A stretch of 64,000 nucleotides of DNA from assembly GCA_039942715.1 (NCBI GenBank), contig JBDVBY010000006.1:186001-250000 (forward strand), written 5' to 3'. Under the pieces are notes generated by a model. That model was not told where the DNA came from and did not search any database. It saw only the letters and a program-made list of their open reading frames with translations. This document shows, piece after piece, positions 42,352-51,829 of the stretch. The first letter of the stretch is position 1. Every line of letters begins with the position of its first letter. Source of the DNA: JABDJX01 sp039942715 (GTDB lineage Bacteria; Pseudomonadota; Alphaproteobacteria; Rhodobacterales; Rhodobacteraceae). The translations under genes were made by a program, and so were the position numbers.

Positions 42352-43161
42352 TTACTCAGGCACCTCAAACGTCAGGTTCGCCCAAAGGCTCTCCCAATCC
42401 ACGTCCTTCTCAGCCGCCACATCCGCGCTAGGTTCGCGCAGCACAACGGCATCCAGCATATATCGATACCCGGCCTTCACCGGCACAGTCGCCGTCCCAT
42501 CACCATCGGTTTGAACGGTAAATATCGAAACACTCTCGTCTACTGCCTTCTCAAAGACTTCGATCTGCGTCTCAGCGCGCGGCGCCCCCTGATAAAGAAG
42601 ACGCACATCAATCCCGTCTCCCGTCTCTCCGGTGTACGGGTTCTCCAACGCCACGATTTCGGTCAAAAGCCCAGTTTCAAAATCCGTGCCCTCGCCTGAC
42701 CCCACCGCTACCAGCGACTTGGCATAGCGTGAATAAAGCTCGCGTCGGTCGTCTTGTGTCAGCCCACGCGCAGTATGTGCCTCCAAAACCCAAGCAGCGT
42801 CCTTGTGCTCGACGAACTTCACGAACTTTTCCCATTCGCTCCAGCCCAACACCGTGTCAGTTGTGGCATGGATCAGCACCATCAACCCCTCGTCAGAGGT
42901 CGCGACATTGGCCGCCGGGCGATCCCCTATTGTGCCTTCAACCGGCAAAACCTCTCCGCCAAAGCCCACATCAAAGCGGCGAAAATTGCGCGGAACGTAA
43001 GAATAACTCGACCCTTTGTATTCCTGCCCTACCCTTATCGCGGCGATAACGTCTGCGCCTGCGTCAACCTGATGAGATTCCGGGTCAATCCAGAACTCAT
43101 GGCCCTTGGCGGCAGTGGCAAGACATGTCAGAAAAAGGACTGTTGCGAACTTAGCTTTCAT
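42352..43161 (-). CDS. DUF4198 family exported protein
   Basis: 269 residues with a Sec signal cut after AAKG; the mature protein begins HEFWIDPE, the usual DUF4198 start. DGDGTATVPVKAGYRYMLDAVVLREP near the C-terminus is the Ig-like beta-sandwich typical of the family. DUF4198 (Pfam PF10670) was once labelled as a nickel-uptake component because of its neighbours. The exposed N-terminal His after cleavage is interesting for metal binding. Its start lies 15 bp from the divergent HupE gene, which supports a shared metal-related role. Confidence 0.78.
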   Translation of the reverse strand: MKAKFATVLFLTCLATAAKGHEFWIDPESHQVDAGADVIAAIRVGQEYKGSSYSYVPRNFRRFDVGFGGEVLPVEGTIGDRPAANVATSDEGLMVLIHATTDTVLGWSEWEKFVKFVEHKDAAWVLEAHTARGLTQDDRRELYSRYAKSLVAVGSGEGTDFETGLLTEIVALENPYTGETGDGIDVRLLYQGAPRAETQIEVFEKAVDESVSIFTVQTDGDGTATVPVKAGYRYMLDAVVLREPSADVAAEKDVDWESLWANLTFEVPE

Positions 43162-43176
43162 GCGGGGGTACTCTTA

Positions 43177-44595
43177 ATGTTCAATTTCGCTCTCAGGGTG
43201 GTCTTCTGCGCCCTCCTGTCAACCCTTGGTATGCTCACGACCGTGAGAGCACACGAGGTTCAACCCTCGGTGATGGACTTAGAGCTTAGTGGTGCAACCG
43301 CAAATATGCGGATCGAATGGACGATCGAGTCTCCCGTGGCTGGGCTTGATCTTGATGGGATCACCGACACAAACGCTTCGGAAAACGCGGATGAATACGA
43401 CCGTTTGCGTGCATTAGATCCCGCCGCGTTAGAAGAAGCTTTCCGCGCCATGTGGCCGGAATTGCAAGAGAAATTCACGATTCAGGTTGGTGAATCAGCG
43501 ATCCTTCCAGAACTAACTGGCGTCGAAGTGCCCGTAGATGAAGATGTGGAGCTAGCCCGCACCTCTGTCGTTACGCTCAGCGCAACTCTTCCCGAAGGCG
43601 ATACTCCCGTCGTTGTCGGTTGGACGCCCGATCTTGGCCCTCTCATCGTACGCCAGATCAACGTGGATAACGGTTATCAAGACTTTTTGGCCTCCGGTGA
43701 TTTGACCGATCCGATCCCACGCAGTGGCGGAAGTGCTCAAAGTTTCACCCAAGCGCTGACCAGTTATATCGGCGTTGGCTTTGATCACATCATTCCCAAG
43801 GGGCTTGATCATATCCTCTTCGTGCTTGGCCTTTTCTTTTTGGCCTACAAAATTGGCCCGCTCCTTTGGCAGGTCACCGCCTTCACGCTGGCCCACACGG
43901 TCACACTGGCGCTTGGTGCGATGGAAGTCATCACGCTGGATGCGAACATCGTTGAGCCCCTGATCGCCGCTTCTATCGTTTACGTTGGCATTGAAAACGT
44001 CTTTGCCCGCCGTCTCGTCCCATGGCGGCCGCTGGTCGTATTTTGCTTTGGATTGCTTCACGGGCTTGGCTTTGCTTCGGTCTTGCAAGACTTTGGCCTT
44101 GGCGCGGATTACTTCGTCGCTAAGCTGATCGGCTTTAATGTCGGTGTTGAAGTCGGCCAATTGGCAGTGATCGCGGCCACTTTCCTCGCATTTGGCCTGC
44201 TGTTTGGCAAAGCCAGTTGGTATCACCGCCGCATCGCGGTTCCCGTCTCGCTTGGTATTTCGGCCATCGCTTTTTTCTGGGTCCTGGAACGCACCGGTAT
44301 GATCGACCCCGACGGGCTTTGGGCGCCCTTCACCGCCCTAACAGGTGGCGGCGTGCCACCCTTCGTTGCGGCAAGCATTGCTTTGGGGTTCGCGGCCCTT
44401 GCCACGGCAGCAGCCTTGATCCTAAGCGAAGTGGACATCCTCACCGACGTCACTGGGGTGCTAACATCGGCTATTTGCTTTATGGCGCTGATTGCCGCCT
44501 TCACCTCAGGGGCTTGGATCGTTTCACTGGTCATCGTCGTGGCATGGGTTTTGGCTCTGCGCACACAGGCCCTTGGTGGGCCGGAAGAGGTTTGA
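43177..44595 (+). CDS. HupE/UreJ family membrane protein (putative Ni/Co transporter)
   Basis: 472 residues from ATG 43177; the frame is open much further upstream only as a shadow of the opposite gene. A signal peptide (cut after VRA) is followed by an extracytoplasmic domain starting HEVQPSVMDLEL. The membrane half has GFDHIIPKGLDHILFVLGLFF, FTLAHTVTLALG and FGLLHGLGFASVLQDFG, the His-rich HupE/UreJ_2 signatures. Members are proposed nickel or cobalt permeases. A GGGGG stretch precedes the start. The SDR gene begins one base after its stop. Confidence 0.85.
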   Translation: MFNFALRVVFCALLSTLGMLTTVRAHEVQPSVMDLELSGATANMRIEWTIESPVAGLDLDGITDTNASENADEYDRLRALDPAALEEAFRAMWPELQEKFTIQVGESAILPELTGVEVPVDEDVELARTSVVTLSATLPEGDTPVVVGWTPDLGPLIVRQINVDNGYQDFLASGDLTDPIPRSGGSAQSFTQALTSYIGVGFDHIIPKGLDHILFVLGLFFLAYKIGPLLWQVTAFTLAHTVTLALGAMEVITLDANIVEPLIAASIVYVGIENVFARRLVPWRPLVVFCFGLLHGLGFASVLQDFGLGADYFVAKLIGFNVGVEVGQLAVIAATFLAFGLLFGKASWYHRRIAVPVSLGISAIAFFWVLERTGMIDPDGLWAPFTALTGGGVPPFVAASIALGFAALATAAALILSEVDILTDVTGVLTSAICFMALIAAFTSGAWIVSLVIVVAWVLALRTQALGGPEEV

Positions 44596-44596
44596 G

Positions 44597-45352
44597 ATGA
44601 TCAAAACCGCCCTTGTTACCGGTGCGGCGCGCGGCATCGGTTTAGCAACGACCAAGCTGTTTCTTGAAGAAGGCTGGCAGGTGGTCATGGTCGATCGTGA
44701 CAAACCTGCCCTTGATGAAGCATCCAGCGATTTGGATGGCGTACACGCACTGGTCGCTGATGTCTCTGACCCTGATCAGGTCGAGGCTATGGTCGCCAAC
44801 GCGCTGGCGTGTTTTGGACAAATCAACGCGCTGGTCAACAATGCTGGCGTCGCCGACTTTGGCCCGATCGAACAAACCGATTTCGCCCGCTGGCGCCGCG
44901 TGATGGAGACCAATCTCGATGGCGTTTTCCTGTGCGCACAAGCGGCCACCGATGCGCTGAAGAAAACTCAAGGCGCGATTGTGAACATCGCCTCGATTTC
45001 GGGCTTGCGCGCCTCGACCCTGCGTGTCGCCTATGGCACCTCAAAAGCTGCCGTCATCCAACTTACCCTACAACAGGCAGTGGAGTTAGGCGAATACGGC
45101 ATCCGCGCCAACGTCGTTGCACCCGGTCCGGTACGCACCAAACTGGCAATGGCCGTGCACAGCCAAGAGATTATCGACGCTTATCACGACGCTATCCCAC
45201 TAAACCGTTATGGATCAGAGCGCGAGATTGCCGAAGCCATCGTTTTCCTCTGCTCAGACCGCGCATCATACATCTCAGGGCAATGCATCGCCGCCGACGG
45301 TGGATTCGAAGCAACTGGCATTGGCTTGCCCGCATTGCGCACCGAAGTCTGA
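44597..45352 (+). CDS. SDR family NAD(P)-dependent oxidoreductase
   Basis: Classical short-chain dehydrogenase, 251 residues. TGAARGIG (8-15) binds the cofactor. D33 after the second strand suggests NAD preference. NNAG at 81-84, Ser in NIASISG and Y146-K150 (YGTSK) form the active site. The start ATG 44597 is one base after the HupE stop, so co-translation is likely. The link in function to a metal transporter is unclear. Substrate unknown. Confidence 0.9.
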   Translation: MIKTALVTGAARGIGLATTKLFLEEGWQVVMVDRDKPALDEASSDLDGVHALVADVSDPDQVEAMVANALACFGQINALVNNAGVADFGPIEQTDFARWRRVMETNLDGVFLCAQAATDALKKTQGAIVNIASISGLRASTLRVAYGTSKAAVIQLTLQQAVELGEYGIRANVVAPGPVRTKLAMAVHSQEIIDAYHDAIPLNRYGSEREIAEAIVFLCSDRASYISGQCIAADGGFEATGIGLPALRTEV

Positions 45353-45475
45353 TCAATCCGCACAATAAGCGCTGATATGTTGCGACAAACGCGGGGAATA
45401 GTGCTGCCGTAACGTATCAGATTGGCGTTTTTGGCCAAAACTGGTATAACTTCGCCAAGTGGTGGAGTGTAATTA

Positions 45476-46594
45476 GTGACAACAGAACCGAAGAGGCAAC
45501 GCGCTGCGTCGTCTGGCCCCAGGGGCATGAACCTACATCAAAAGATGGAAGACGCGCGGGCACGGCGCGCCGAAGCTTTGGCGCACAAACAACCGGCGAA
45601 CGACGACGCACGTGTGCCTCCCAAACCTGCGGCAAAGTCGAAAGTGTCAAAGAAAGCCCCCGTTGCGGAGGCAAAAACGTCTTCAGTGGCGCCAGATGCG
45701 GTAAAAAAACCAAGGCCAGTAAGCGAAGCGCGTTTTCCGAAAATCATCATGCCTGATCCTGAACAGGGACAGCAAAATGAAGAGAAACCGCGTCGGCGGA
45801 TTGCATGGCTATTCCCCATGATCGGGCTATTGTTGGCGCTGATTATCGGCACGCTTTACCTGATACCGCTTAACACCAACCCGACAGCGGCCCTTTCCGT
45901 GACAGAGCCTGTGGCGCCAGATCAATCACAAGGCATTGCTCAAGGAGCCAGCGCGACTGGCTTTGAGGTGCGCCCTGATCTGGCGACGGTAAGTAAAGTC
46001 ATTTCGCTACCAACAACTGAGCGCGGCGCGTACCCTGTCATCGGTAGCACACCGCCGAAACCAAGCATCTCTTTGGCCAGTGCTTTGAGTGCTTTGAACG
46101 CCGCCGATATCGCCCCCAGGACCCCGGCACGTTTGCCATTATGGCTGGCATCTGCTGCGCCCGCTGATCTTGTCTCGCCAACGCGCGATCCGCTGTTCGC
46201 GCTGCCCAAAAAAATTGAATTGCGAATTGCTCTGATCATTCCAGACACGGCCACAGACAACGCTGTTCGCGCCGTAACAACAGCGCTCGAAAAGACCGGA
46301 TTTGAGGTCGCCGCACCGCGTCGCGTCAGCTATGTCATCAAGCAAACTCAAGTGCGCTACTTCCACGAAGAAGACGCAGAGCCCGCTGGCCTGCTTGCCG
46401 AGAAAATTAGTGGCTCACTCCGCGATTTCACTGACTTTGCCCCATCCCCCCCGAATGGGTTAGTCGAAGTCTTTATCGCAGGGCGCGCACCTGCAACGCC
46501 TGTAGAACGCCGTCCAGAACCACGCGGATTGGCTGGAGACTTGCGCCAATTTGGCAGCGATTTGCGCAATGCATTGACCGTAATCACACGTTAG
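45476..46594 (+). CDS. Single-pass membrane protein, first of two tandem paralogues
   Basis: 372 residues starting at GTG 45476 behind GGTGGAG. Residues 1-100 are cytoplasmic, basic and Ala/Lys/Pro-rich (MEDARARRAEALAHK). One helix (about 104-125, IAWLFPMIGLLLALIIGTLYLI) follows. A periplasmic part ends in a folded domain of about 150 residues (LRIALIIPDTATDNAVRAVTTALEKTGFEVAAP) that looks like a ligand-binding or SPOR-like alpha/beta module. I do not recognise the family. The layout is shared with the next gene. Confidence 0.7.
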   Translation: MTTEPKRQRAASSGPRGMNLHQKMEDARARRAEALAHKQPANDDARVPPKPAAKSKVSKKAPVAEAKTSSVAPDAVKKPRPVSEARFPKIIMPDPEQGQQNEEKPRRRIAWLFPMIGLLLALIIGTLYLIPLNTNPTAALSVTEPVAPDQSQGIAQGASATGFEVRPDLATVSKVISLPTTERGAYPVIGSTPPKPSISLASALSALNAADIAPRTPARLPLWLASAAPADLVSPTRDPLFALPKKIELRIALIIPDTATDNAVRAVTTALEKTGFEVAAPRRVSYVIKQTQVRYFHEEDAEPAGLLAEKISGSLRDFTDFAPSPPNGLVEVFIAGRAPATPVERRPEPRGLAGDLRQFGSDLRNALTVITR

Positions 46595-46695
46595 CTGCAC
46601 AGAATAGTTTTCCACAGGCAAACGCAATTTGTTGCGACACAGCGCGAAACTGATACCTTCGCTCCTAGTCGCGTATGTGGTGGGGAAGCGTTTCA

Positions 46696-47253
46696 GTGTC
46701 GGGTAATTTGAGCACCCAAAAGCAAGCCGGTTCGCAAGAGATGGTGCCGCGCCGTGGCACGATCTACGATCGTTTGGACAAGGCGCGTGCGCAACGGTTG
46801 AAGTCTCTTTCCCCTCCGGTTGCGGCGAACCAAGCCCCCAAACCTCAAAAGTCCACAAAGTCGCGCGCAGTTTCAAAAAGCCAGATGTTGCCCGCAATAA
46901 AATCGCAGGAAGACTTTGACCCGATTGTGAAATCTGGCCTGCCGGGGATTGCAAAACTTGGGCTTGGACTTTTTGCGTTTTCCATTATGGCCGGGTTTAC
47001 CTTGCTCGGTTGGGGAACCAACCAGCCGCAAACAACCGTCACGGCACCCGTGGAACTGCAGCCGGAAACACTCCAGACAAACCTGCCCGGAACAGATGCC
47101 CCTGCGCAAATCGGAACGAGCGATACGCTCGAAGCGACGACGAAAGGCGACTTGCCACTGATTCCCTCTGCCCCGGCGGATGCGGTGGTGGTTGAGGCGC
47201 AGCAAGAGGCCACGCCACTGGTCCTACCACAAGGCGGTGCGCAAGACCCTTAG
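46696..47253 (+). CDS. Single-pass membrane protein, second tandem paralogue
   Basis: I choose GTG 46696 (GGGGAAG ahead of it) over ATG 46675; about 185 residues. Its N-terminus (GTIYDRLDKARAQRLKSL) lines up with MNLHQKMEDARARRAEAL of the preceding gene. Both have a Lys/Pro-rich linker and one membrane helix (here about 92-113, IAKLGLGLFAFSIMAGFTLLG). The periplasmic part is short, Pro/Thr/Glu-rich and probably unfolded; it lacks the C-terminal domain of its neighbour. The end overlaps the convergent hemF by four bases. Confidence 0.65.
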   Translation: MSGNLSTQKQAGSQEMVPRRGTIYDRLDKARAQRLKSLSPPVAANQAPKPQKSTKSRAVSKSQMLPAIKSQEDFDPIVKSGLPGIAKLGLGLFAFSIMAGFTLLGWGTNQPQTTVTAPVELQPETLQTNLPGTDAPAQIGTSDTLEATTKGDLPLIPSAPADAVVVEAQQEATPLVLPQGGAQDP

Positions 47254-48143
47254 CTCCACTTCGCGAGTGGCGGCAGGCTCATCAATACAGCGTTCGCGTC
47301 ATGGCCAGTTTCCAGCCCAAATTTGGTGCCGCGATCGTAGACAAGGTTGTATTCAGCATAAAGCCCGCGGTGCACAAGCTGTGCATCTTTGTCAGCGTCG
47401 CTCCACTGGGTTTGGCGACGCCGTTCAACCAAAGGCAAGTAGGCCTTTAGAAAAGCGCGCCCGACGTCTTGGGTAAAAGCAAAATCCGCCTCCCAATCAC
47501 CTGTATTGCGATCATCATAAAAAATGCCGCCAACACCGCGCGCGCGTTTGCGGTGCGGAATGTAAAAATATTCATCCGCCCAAGCCTTCAGCTTGGGAAA
47601 AATGTCATCCCCGTGCGGGTCGCAGTGGTCTTTTTGGGTCTGATGAAAATCTGCCGTGTCTTCATCATACTCAAGGCAGGGGTTCAAATCTGACCCGCCG
47701 CCGAACCACCATGCGTGCGGGGTCCAAAACATCCGCGTGTTCATATGGATCGACGGCACATGCGGGTTTTGCATGTGGGCGACAAGGCTGATCCCACTGG
47801 CCCAAAACCGCGGATCGTCCGCCATGCCCGGCACGCCCTTGCGCGCGGCCATCGCGGCCTGCGCACGTGGCGCAAGCTGGCCGTAAACGGCCGAGACATT
47901 GACGCCAACTTTTTCAAACACGCGACCGCCGCGCATTATGCTCATCAGGCCTCCACCCGCGTCTGAACCATCATCCGAGGCGCGCTTGGTTTCACTGACC
48001 TCAAACGTTCCCGGAGCCATATCAGCCAAAGGCCCGGAAGTGTGGCGGACTTCAACCTCTTCAAAGGCCTCCACGATTTGATCACGAAGGCTGCGGAACC
48101 ACGCGCTTGCGCGGGCTTTTTCATCGTCGAAATTTTGGGTCAT
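47250..48143 (-). CDS. hemF: Oxygen-dependent coproporphyrinogen III oxidase HemF
   Basis: Aerobic haem biosynthesis enzyme converting coproporphyrinogen III to protoporphyrinogen IX. The frame is open to 48230, but I start at ATG 48143 (MTQNFDDEKARASAWF), giving the usual 297 residues. GGGLMSIMRGGRVFEKVGVNVSAVYG, IHMNTRMFWTPHAWWFGGGSDLNP and YIPHRKRARGVGGIFYDD are family signatures. Needs O2. Single gene, convergent with the tandem membrane proteins. Confidence 0.96.
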   Translation of the reverse strand: MTQNFDDEKARASAWFRSLRDQIVEAFEEVEVRHTSGPLADMAPGTFEVSETKRASDDGSDAGGGLMSIMRGGRVFEKVGVNVSAVYGQLAPRAQAAMAARKGVPGMADDPRFWASGISLVAHMQNPHVPSIHMNTRMFWTPHAWWFGGGSDLNPCLEYDEDTADFHQTQKDHCDPHGDDIFPKLKAWADEYFYIPHRKRARGVGGIFYDDRNTGDWEADFAFTQDVGRAFLKAYLPLVERRRQTQWSDADKDAQLVHRGLYAEYNLVYDRGTKFGLETGHDANAVLMSLPPLAKWS

Positions 48144-48343
48144 CTGTCTCGCCAAGTAAGTGTCAAATAAGTCTGACACAGCCTTGTGTGAAACGGAATA
48201 CCTCGCGCCCAAGTCATTTTCACGCAGCACTCACGTAACCGCGCTTTGCTTCACGAAACCAGCGCTGCTTTCACGCTCGCCCCCTAGGGAAAATACGGTT
48301 TCGCGCGTTAGCTTACCGCACCGTCACCAATGGGCATATCGAT

Positions 48344-48619
48344 ATGGAATACTTTGATACCGAGACATTTTTTCGCTTTATCGGCATTCTGGGCTTTGGC
48401 CTTTATGTTACCAATTATTCGCTTTTGTCCTCGCGCGTTGTGAGCAGTGAGAGCATCGGGTTCTTCATGATGAATACAGTCGCGGCAGCGTTCGTTCTGG
48501 TGTCGAATTATATCGAATTCAATCTGGCCTCGGTAATGATCCAAGTGTTCTGGATTGCGATTGGGTTTAAAGCGATAGCCCTTCGGCGTCGCGGAGGTGG
48601 ACGCCTAAAACTCAGTTAA
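48344..48619 (+). CDS. Small membrane protein of the CBU_0592-like type
   Basis: 91 residues with three hydrophobic segments: FFRFIGILGFGLYVTNYSLL, GFFMMNTVAAAFVLVSNYI and LASVMIQVFWIAIGFKAIAL. The pattern IGILGFGLYVTNYSL ... FNLASVMIQVFWI matches small uncharacterised membrane proteins found across Proteobacteria. The C-terminal RRRGGGR is cytoplasmic by the positive-inside rule. Function unknown. Confidence 0.75.
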   Translation: MEYFDTETFFRFIGILGFGLYVTNYSLLSSRVVSSESIGFFMMNTVAAAFVLVSNYIEFNLASVMIQVFWIAIGFKAIALRRRGGGRLKLS

Positions 48620-48649
48620 TTCTATTGCGCCGACTTCGTCGTCGCCAAA

Positions 48650-48672
48650 CTGGGGGAGTTTCACTCCCCCAG
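48650..48672. repeat. Extragenic hairpin repeat, copy 1
   Basis: Perfect 9-bp arms CTGGGGGAG / CTCCCCCAG around TTTCA. It is followed by TAGAAGGTATTTTCAGACAGAAGAAC, which matches the tail of the copy at 55625. It sits after the small membrane protein and may also terminate its transcript. Confidence 0.6.
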
Positions 48673-48881
48673 ACCCCCTAGAAGGTATTTTCAGACAGAA
48701 GAACGACGGGCCTTTTCGCTGCTTGTCCACAGCCGCTGGCAGCCCTATAACGCAGGCCATGAGCCGTTTTTGCGTGATCATACGAATTATATTCCCGGCG
48801 CTCTGATGAGCGGCCGGGCCTTAGGTGTTGAGTTTCTCCACCGCCCCTCCCTGACATTTCCGACGATTTGAAGGACACGAC

Positions 48882-51779
48882 ATGTGTGCCGATACCCCCG
48901 AGCTTCCTGACTACAAAGATACGCTGAACCTGCCAAAGACCGATTTTCCTATGCGCGCGGGCCTGCCAAATCGCGAGCCCGGTTGGCTGGACCGCTGGGC
49001 GCAGATTGGCGTTTATGACCGTTTGCGCGAACGCGCCGACGGGCGTGCTCCGTTTACGCTGCATGATGGGCCGCCCTATGCCAACGGGCATCTGCACATC
49101 GGGCACGGGCTGAACAAGATCCTTAAAGATATGGTCGTGCGCTCTCAGCAGATGATGGGCTTTGATGCACGATACATCCCCGGTTGGGATTGTCACGGAT
49201 TGCCGATTGAGTGGAAGATCGAAGAGCAGTACCGCAAGAAGGGTCGCGATAAGGACGCCGTGGATGTTGTTGAATTCCGCCAGGAATGTCGCGCTTTTGC
49301 CGAAGGCTGGGTCGACATTCAGCGCGACGAGTTCAAGCGTTTGGGCATCACCGGCAATTGGGCGGAACCCTATCTGACGATGAACTTTCATGCCGAGCGC
49401 GTGATTGCCGAAGAGTTTCAGAAGTTCCTGATGAACGGAACACTGTATCAAGGCTCCAAGCCTGTGATGTGGTCGCCGATGGAGCAAACCGCGCTGGCCG
49501 AGGCCGAGGTCGAGTACCACGACAAGGAGAGCTTTACCGTTTGGGTGAAGTTTCGGGTGCATGCGACCAGCGATGATCGATTAAAAAATGCGCAGGTGGT
49601 GATCTGGACCACGACGCCGTGGACAATCCCGTCCAACAAGGCTGTTGTTTACGGCGCTGACTATTCTTACGGTCTTTATGAGATCACCGGGCGGCCTGAG
49701 GAATGCTGGGCAACCATCGGAGATCGCTATGTTTTGGCGGATAAGCTGGCGGGCGATGTGCTGGGACGTGCGCGGCTTGATGAGACGATGTACCGCCGCC
49801 TTGGTGATGTGGATTGCAGCGCGATTGACGGGCTTTTGCACCCCTTGAACGGTGTCGAAGGCGCGAACGGCGAATGGGACGACATCCGCGATTTCCGTGC
49901 CGCGGATTTTGTGACGGATGAGGAAGGCACCGGCTTTGTGCACTGCGCCCCCTCGCACGGCATGGAAGAGTACGAGCTTTACCGCGATCTTGGCATGCTG
50001 GCTCAGGTCATCACTTATAACGTGATGGACGATGGTGGTTTCCGCGCTGATCTGCCGTTCTTTGGTGGCAAGTACATCCTGTCGCGCAAGGGTGGCGAAG
50101 GGGATGCGAACAAGGCGGTGATCGACAAGCTGGCCGAGGTTGGCGGGCTGTTAGCGCGCGGCAAGGTCAAACACTCTTACCCGCATTCGTGGCGTTCCAA
50201 AGCACCAGTGATCTATCGCAACACACCGCAATGGTTTGCCGCGATTGATCAGGTGGTGGGCGATGGTTTGGACACGCACGGCACGACGATCCGCGAACGT
50301 GCATTGACCGAAATCGACAACGTTAATTGGACGCCAAAATCCGGGCGCAACCGCTTGCACGCAATGATGGAAGCACGCCCAGACTGGGTGTTGTCACGCC
50401 AGCGTGCCTGGGGTGTGCCGCTGACGTGCTTTGTGAAGAAAGGCGCGCTTCCGACGGACGATGATTTCCTGTTGCGCAACGCGGCTGTGAACGCGCGTGT
50501 ACTTGAGGCCTTTGAAGCCGAAGGCGCGGATGCATGGTACAAGAATGGTGCGAAAGAGCGGTTCTTGGGCAATGATGTGAGTGCCGATGATTATGACCAA
50601 GTGTTTGATATTCTGGACGTTTGGTTTGATTCTGGCTCAACCCATGCCTTTGTTCTGCGTGATCGCGAAGATGGTTCTGAGGACGGCATCGCGGACCTTT
50701 ACCTTGAGGGCACCGACCAGCATCGCGGCTGGTTTCACTCGTCCCTTTTGCAGTCTTGCGGCACGAATGGACGCGCGCCCTATCGCGGTGTGCTGACACA
50801 CGGTTTCACGCTGGATGAAAAGGGCATCAAGATGTCCAAGTCCATCGGCAACACCATCGTGCCTGCCGAGGTGGTCAAGCAATATGGTGCGGATATCCTG
50901 CGGCTTTGGGTGGCGCAAACAGACTATACCAACGACCAGCGGATCGGGCCTGAAATCCTGAAAGGCGTGGCTGACAGCTATCGCCGTTTGCGCAACACGA
51001 TGCGCTTTATGCTGGGAAATCTGGCGGAGTTTGACGACAGCGAGCGGGTGGAACCCGCGCAAATGCCAGAGCTTGAACGTTGGGTTCTGCATCGTCTGGC
51101 CGAGCTCGATGAGAAGGTACGCGCTGGCTACACGGCCTATGATTTCCAAGGCGTATTCCGCGCGATCTTTGAATTTGCCACGCTTGATTTGTCGTCCTTC
51201 TATTTCGACATTCGCAAGGACGTTCTCTACTGCGATGGTGATGCGAGCCTAGAGCGCCGCGCGGCGCGCACGGTTCTGGACATCCTGTTCAATCGCCTGA
51301 CGACTTGGTTGGCGCCGGTTCTGGTGTTCACCATGGAAGAGGTCTGGTTAGAGCGGAACCCGGGCGAGGATAGCTCGGTGCATTTGACAGACATTCCTGA
51401 AACGCCAAGCGCTTGGCGTGACGACGCGTTGGCGGCGAAATGGGAAAACATCCGCACCGTGCGTAAACGCGTGACCGAAACGCTTGAAGTGGCACGGCGC
51501 GATAAAACCATCGGTTCCTCGCTTGAGGCTGCTCCGAGCGTCACGATCTCGGACGACGCGCTCTTTGAAGCTGTTACTTCACTTGATGCACTCGCAGATA
51601 TCTTCATCACTTCGGCCATCGACATCACCAAGGGTGAGACGCCTGGCGATGAAGCTGTCTCGGTGACCTTCGCGAAAGCCGACGGCGAAAAATGCATGCG
51701 CTGTTGGAAAATCCTACCAGACGTGGGAACGCACTCACATGCCCACACCTGCGCGCGGTGTAACGAGGCTTTGGGCTAA
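48882..51779 (+). CDS. ileS: Isoleucyl-tRNA synthetase IleS
   Basis: Charges tRNA-Ile with isoleucine and edits valine. 965 residues. HIGH at 72-75 (PPYANGHLHIGHGLN) and KMSKS at 650-654 are the class I ATP-binding motifs. CP1 editing domain motifs include VIWTTTPWTIPSNKAV. The C-terminal zinc site is CMRCWKIL...CARC. No T-box leader is visible upstream; the preceding 262 bases hold only the hairpin repeat. Confidence 0.97.
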   Translation: MCADTPELPDYKDTLNLPKTDFPMRAGLPNREPGWLDRWAQIGVYDRLRERADGRAPFTLHDGPPYANGHLHIGHGLNKILKDMVVRSQQMMGFDARYIPGWDCHGLPIEWKIEEQYRKKGRDKDAVDVVEFRQECRAFAEGWVDIQRDEFKRLGITGNWAEPYLTMNFHAERVIAEEFQKFLMNGTLYQGSKPVMWSPMEQTALAEAEVEYHDKESFTVWVKFRVHATSDDRLKNAQVVIWTTTPWTIPSNKAVVYGADYSYGLYEITGRPEECWATIGDRYVLADKLAGDVLGRARLDETMYRRLGDVDCSAIDGLLHPLNGVEGANGEWDDIRDFRAADFVTDEEGTGFVHCAPSHGMEEYELYRDLGMLAQVITYNVMDDGGFRADLPFFGGKYILSRKGGEGDANKAVIDKLAEVGGLLARGKVKHSYPHSWRSKAPVIYRNTPQWFAAIDQVVGDGLDTHGTTIRERALTEIDNVNWTPKSGRNRLHAMMEARPDWVLSRQRAWGVPLTCFVKKGALPTDDDFLLRNAAVNARVLEAFEAEGADAWYKNGAKERFLGNDVSADDYDQVFDILDVWFDSGSTHAFVLRDREDGSEDGIADLYLEGTDQHRGWFHSSLLQSCGTNGRAPYRGVLTHGFTLDEKGIKMSKSIGNTIVPAEVVKQYGADILRLWVAQTDYTNDQRIGPEILKGVADSYRRLRNTMRFMLGNLAEFDDSERVEPAQMPELERWVLHRLAELDEKVRAGYTAYDFQGVFRAIFEFATLDLSSFYFDIRKDVLYCDGDASLERRAARTVLDILFNRLTTWLAPVLVFTMEEVWLERNPGEDSSVHLTDIPETPSAWRDDALAAKWENIRTVRKRVTETLEVARRDKTIGSSLEAAPSVTISDDALFEAVTSLDALADIFITSAIDITKGETPGDEAVSVTFAKADGEKCMRCWKILPDVGTHSHAHTCARCNEALG

Positions 51780-51829
51780 ACCGCAAGTTTCGGGTTGAGA
51801 ACAACAAGCATGGCGCGCAGAGTTGCGCC

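Noticed and set aside
42754..43176. 141-codon extension of the HupE gene
   Set aside because: It is antisense to DUF4198, and the signal peptide and ribosome site place the start at 43177.
48144..48230. 29-codon extension of hemF
   Set aside because: Poor family match; ATG 48143 gives the standard length.
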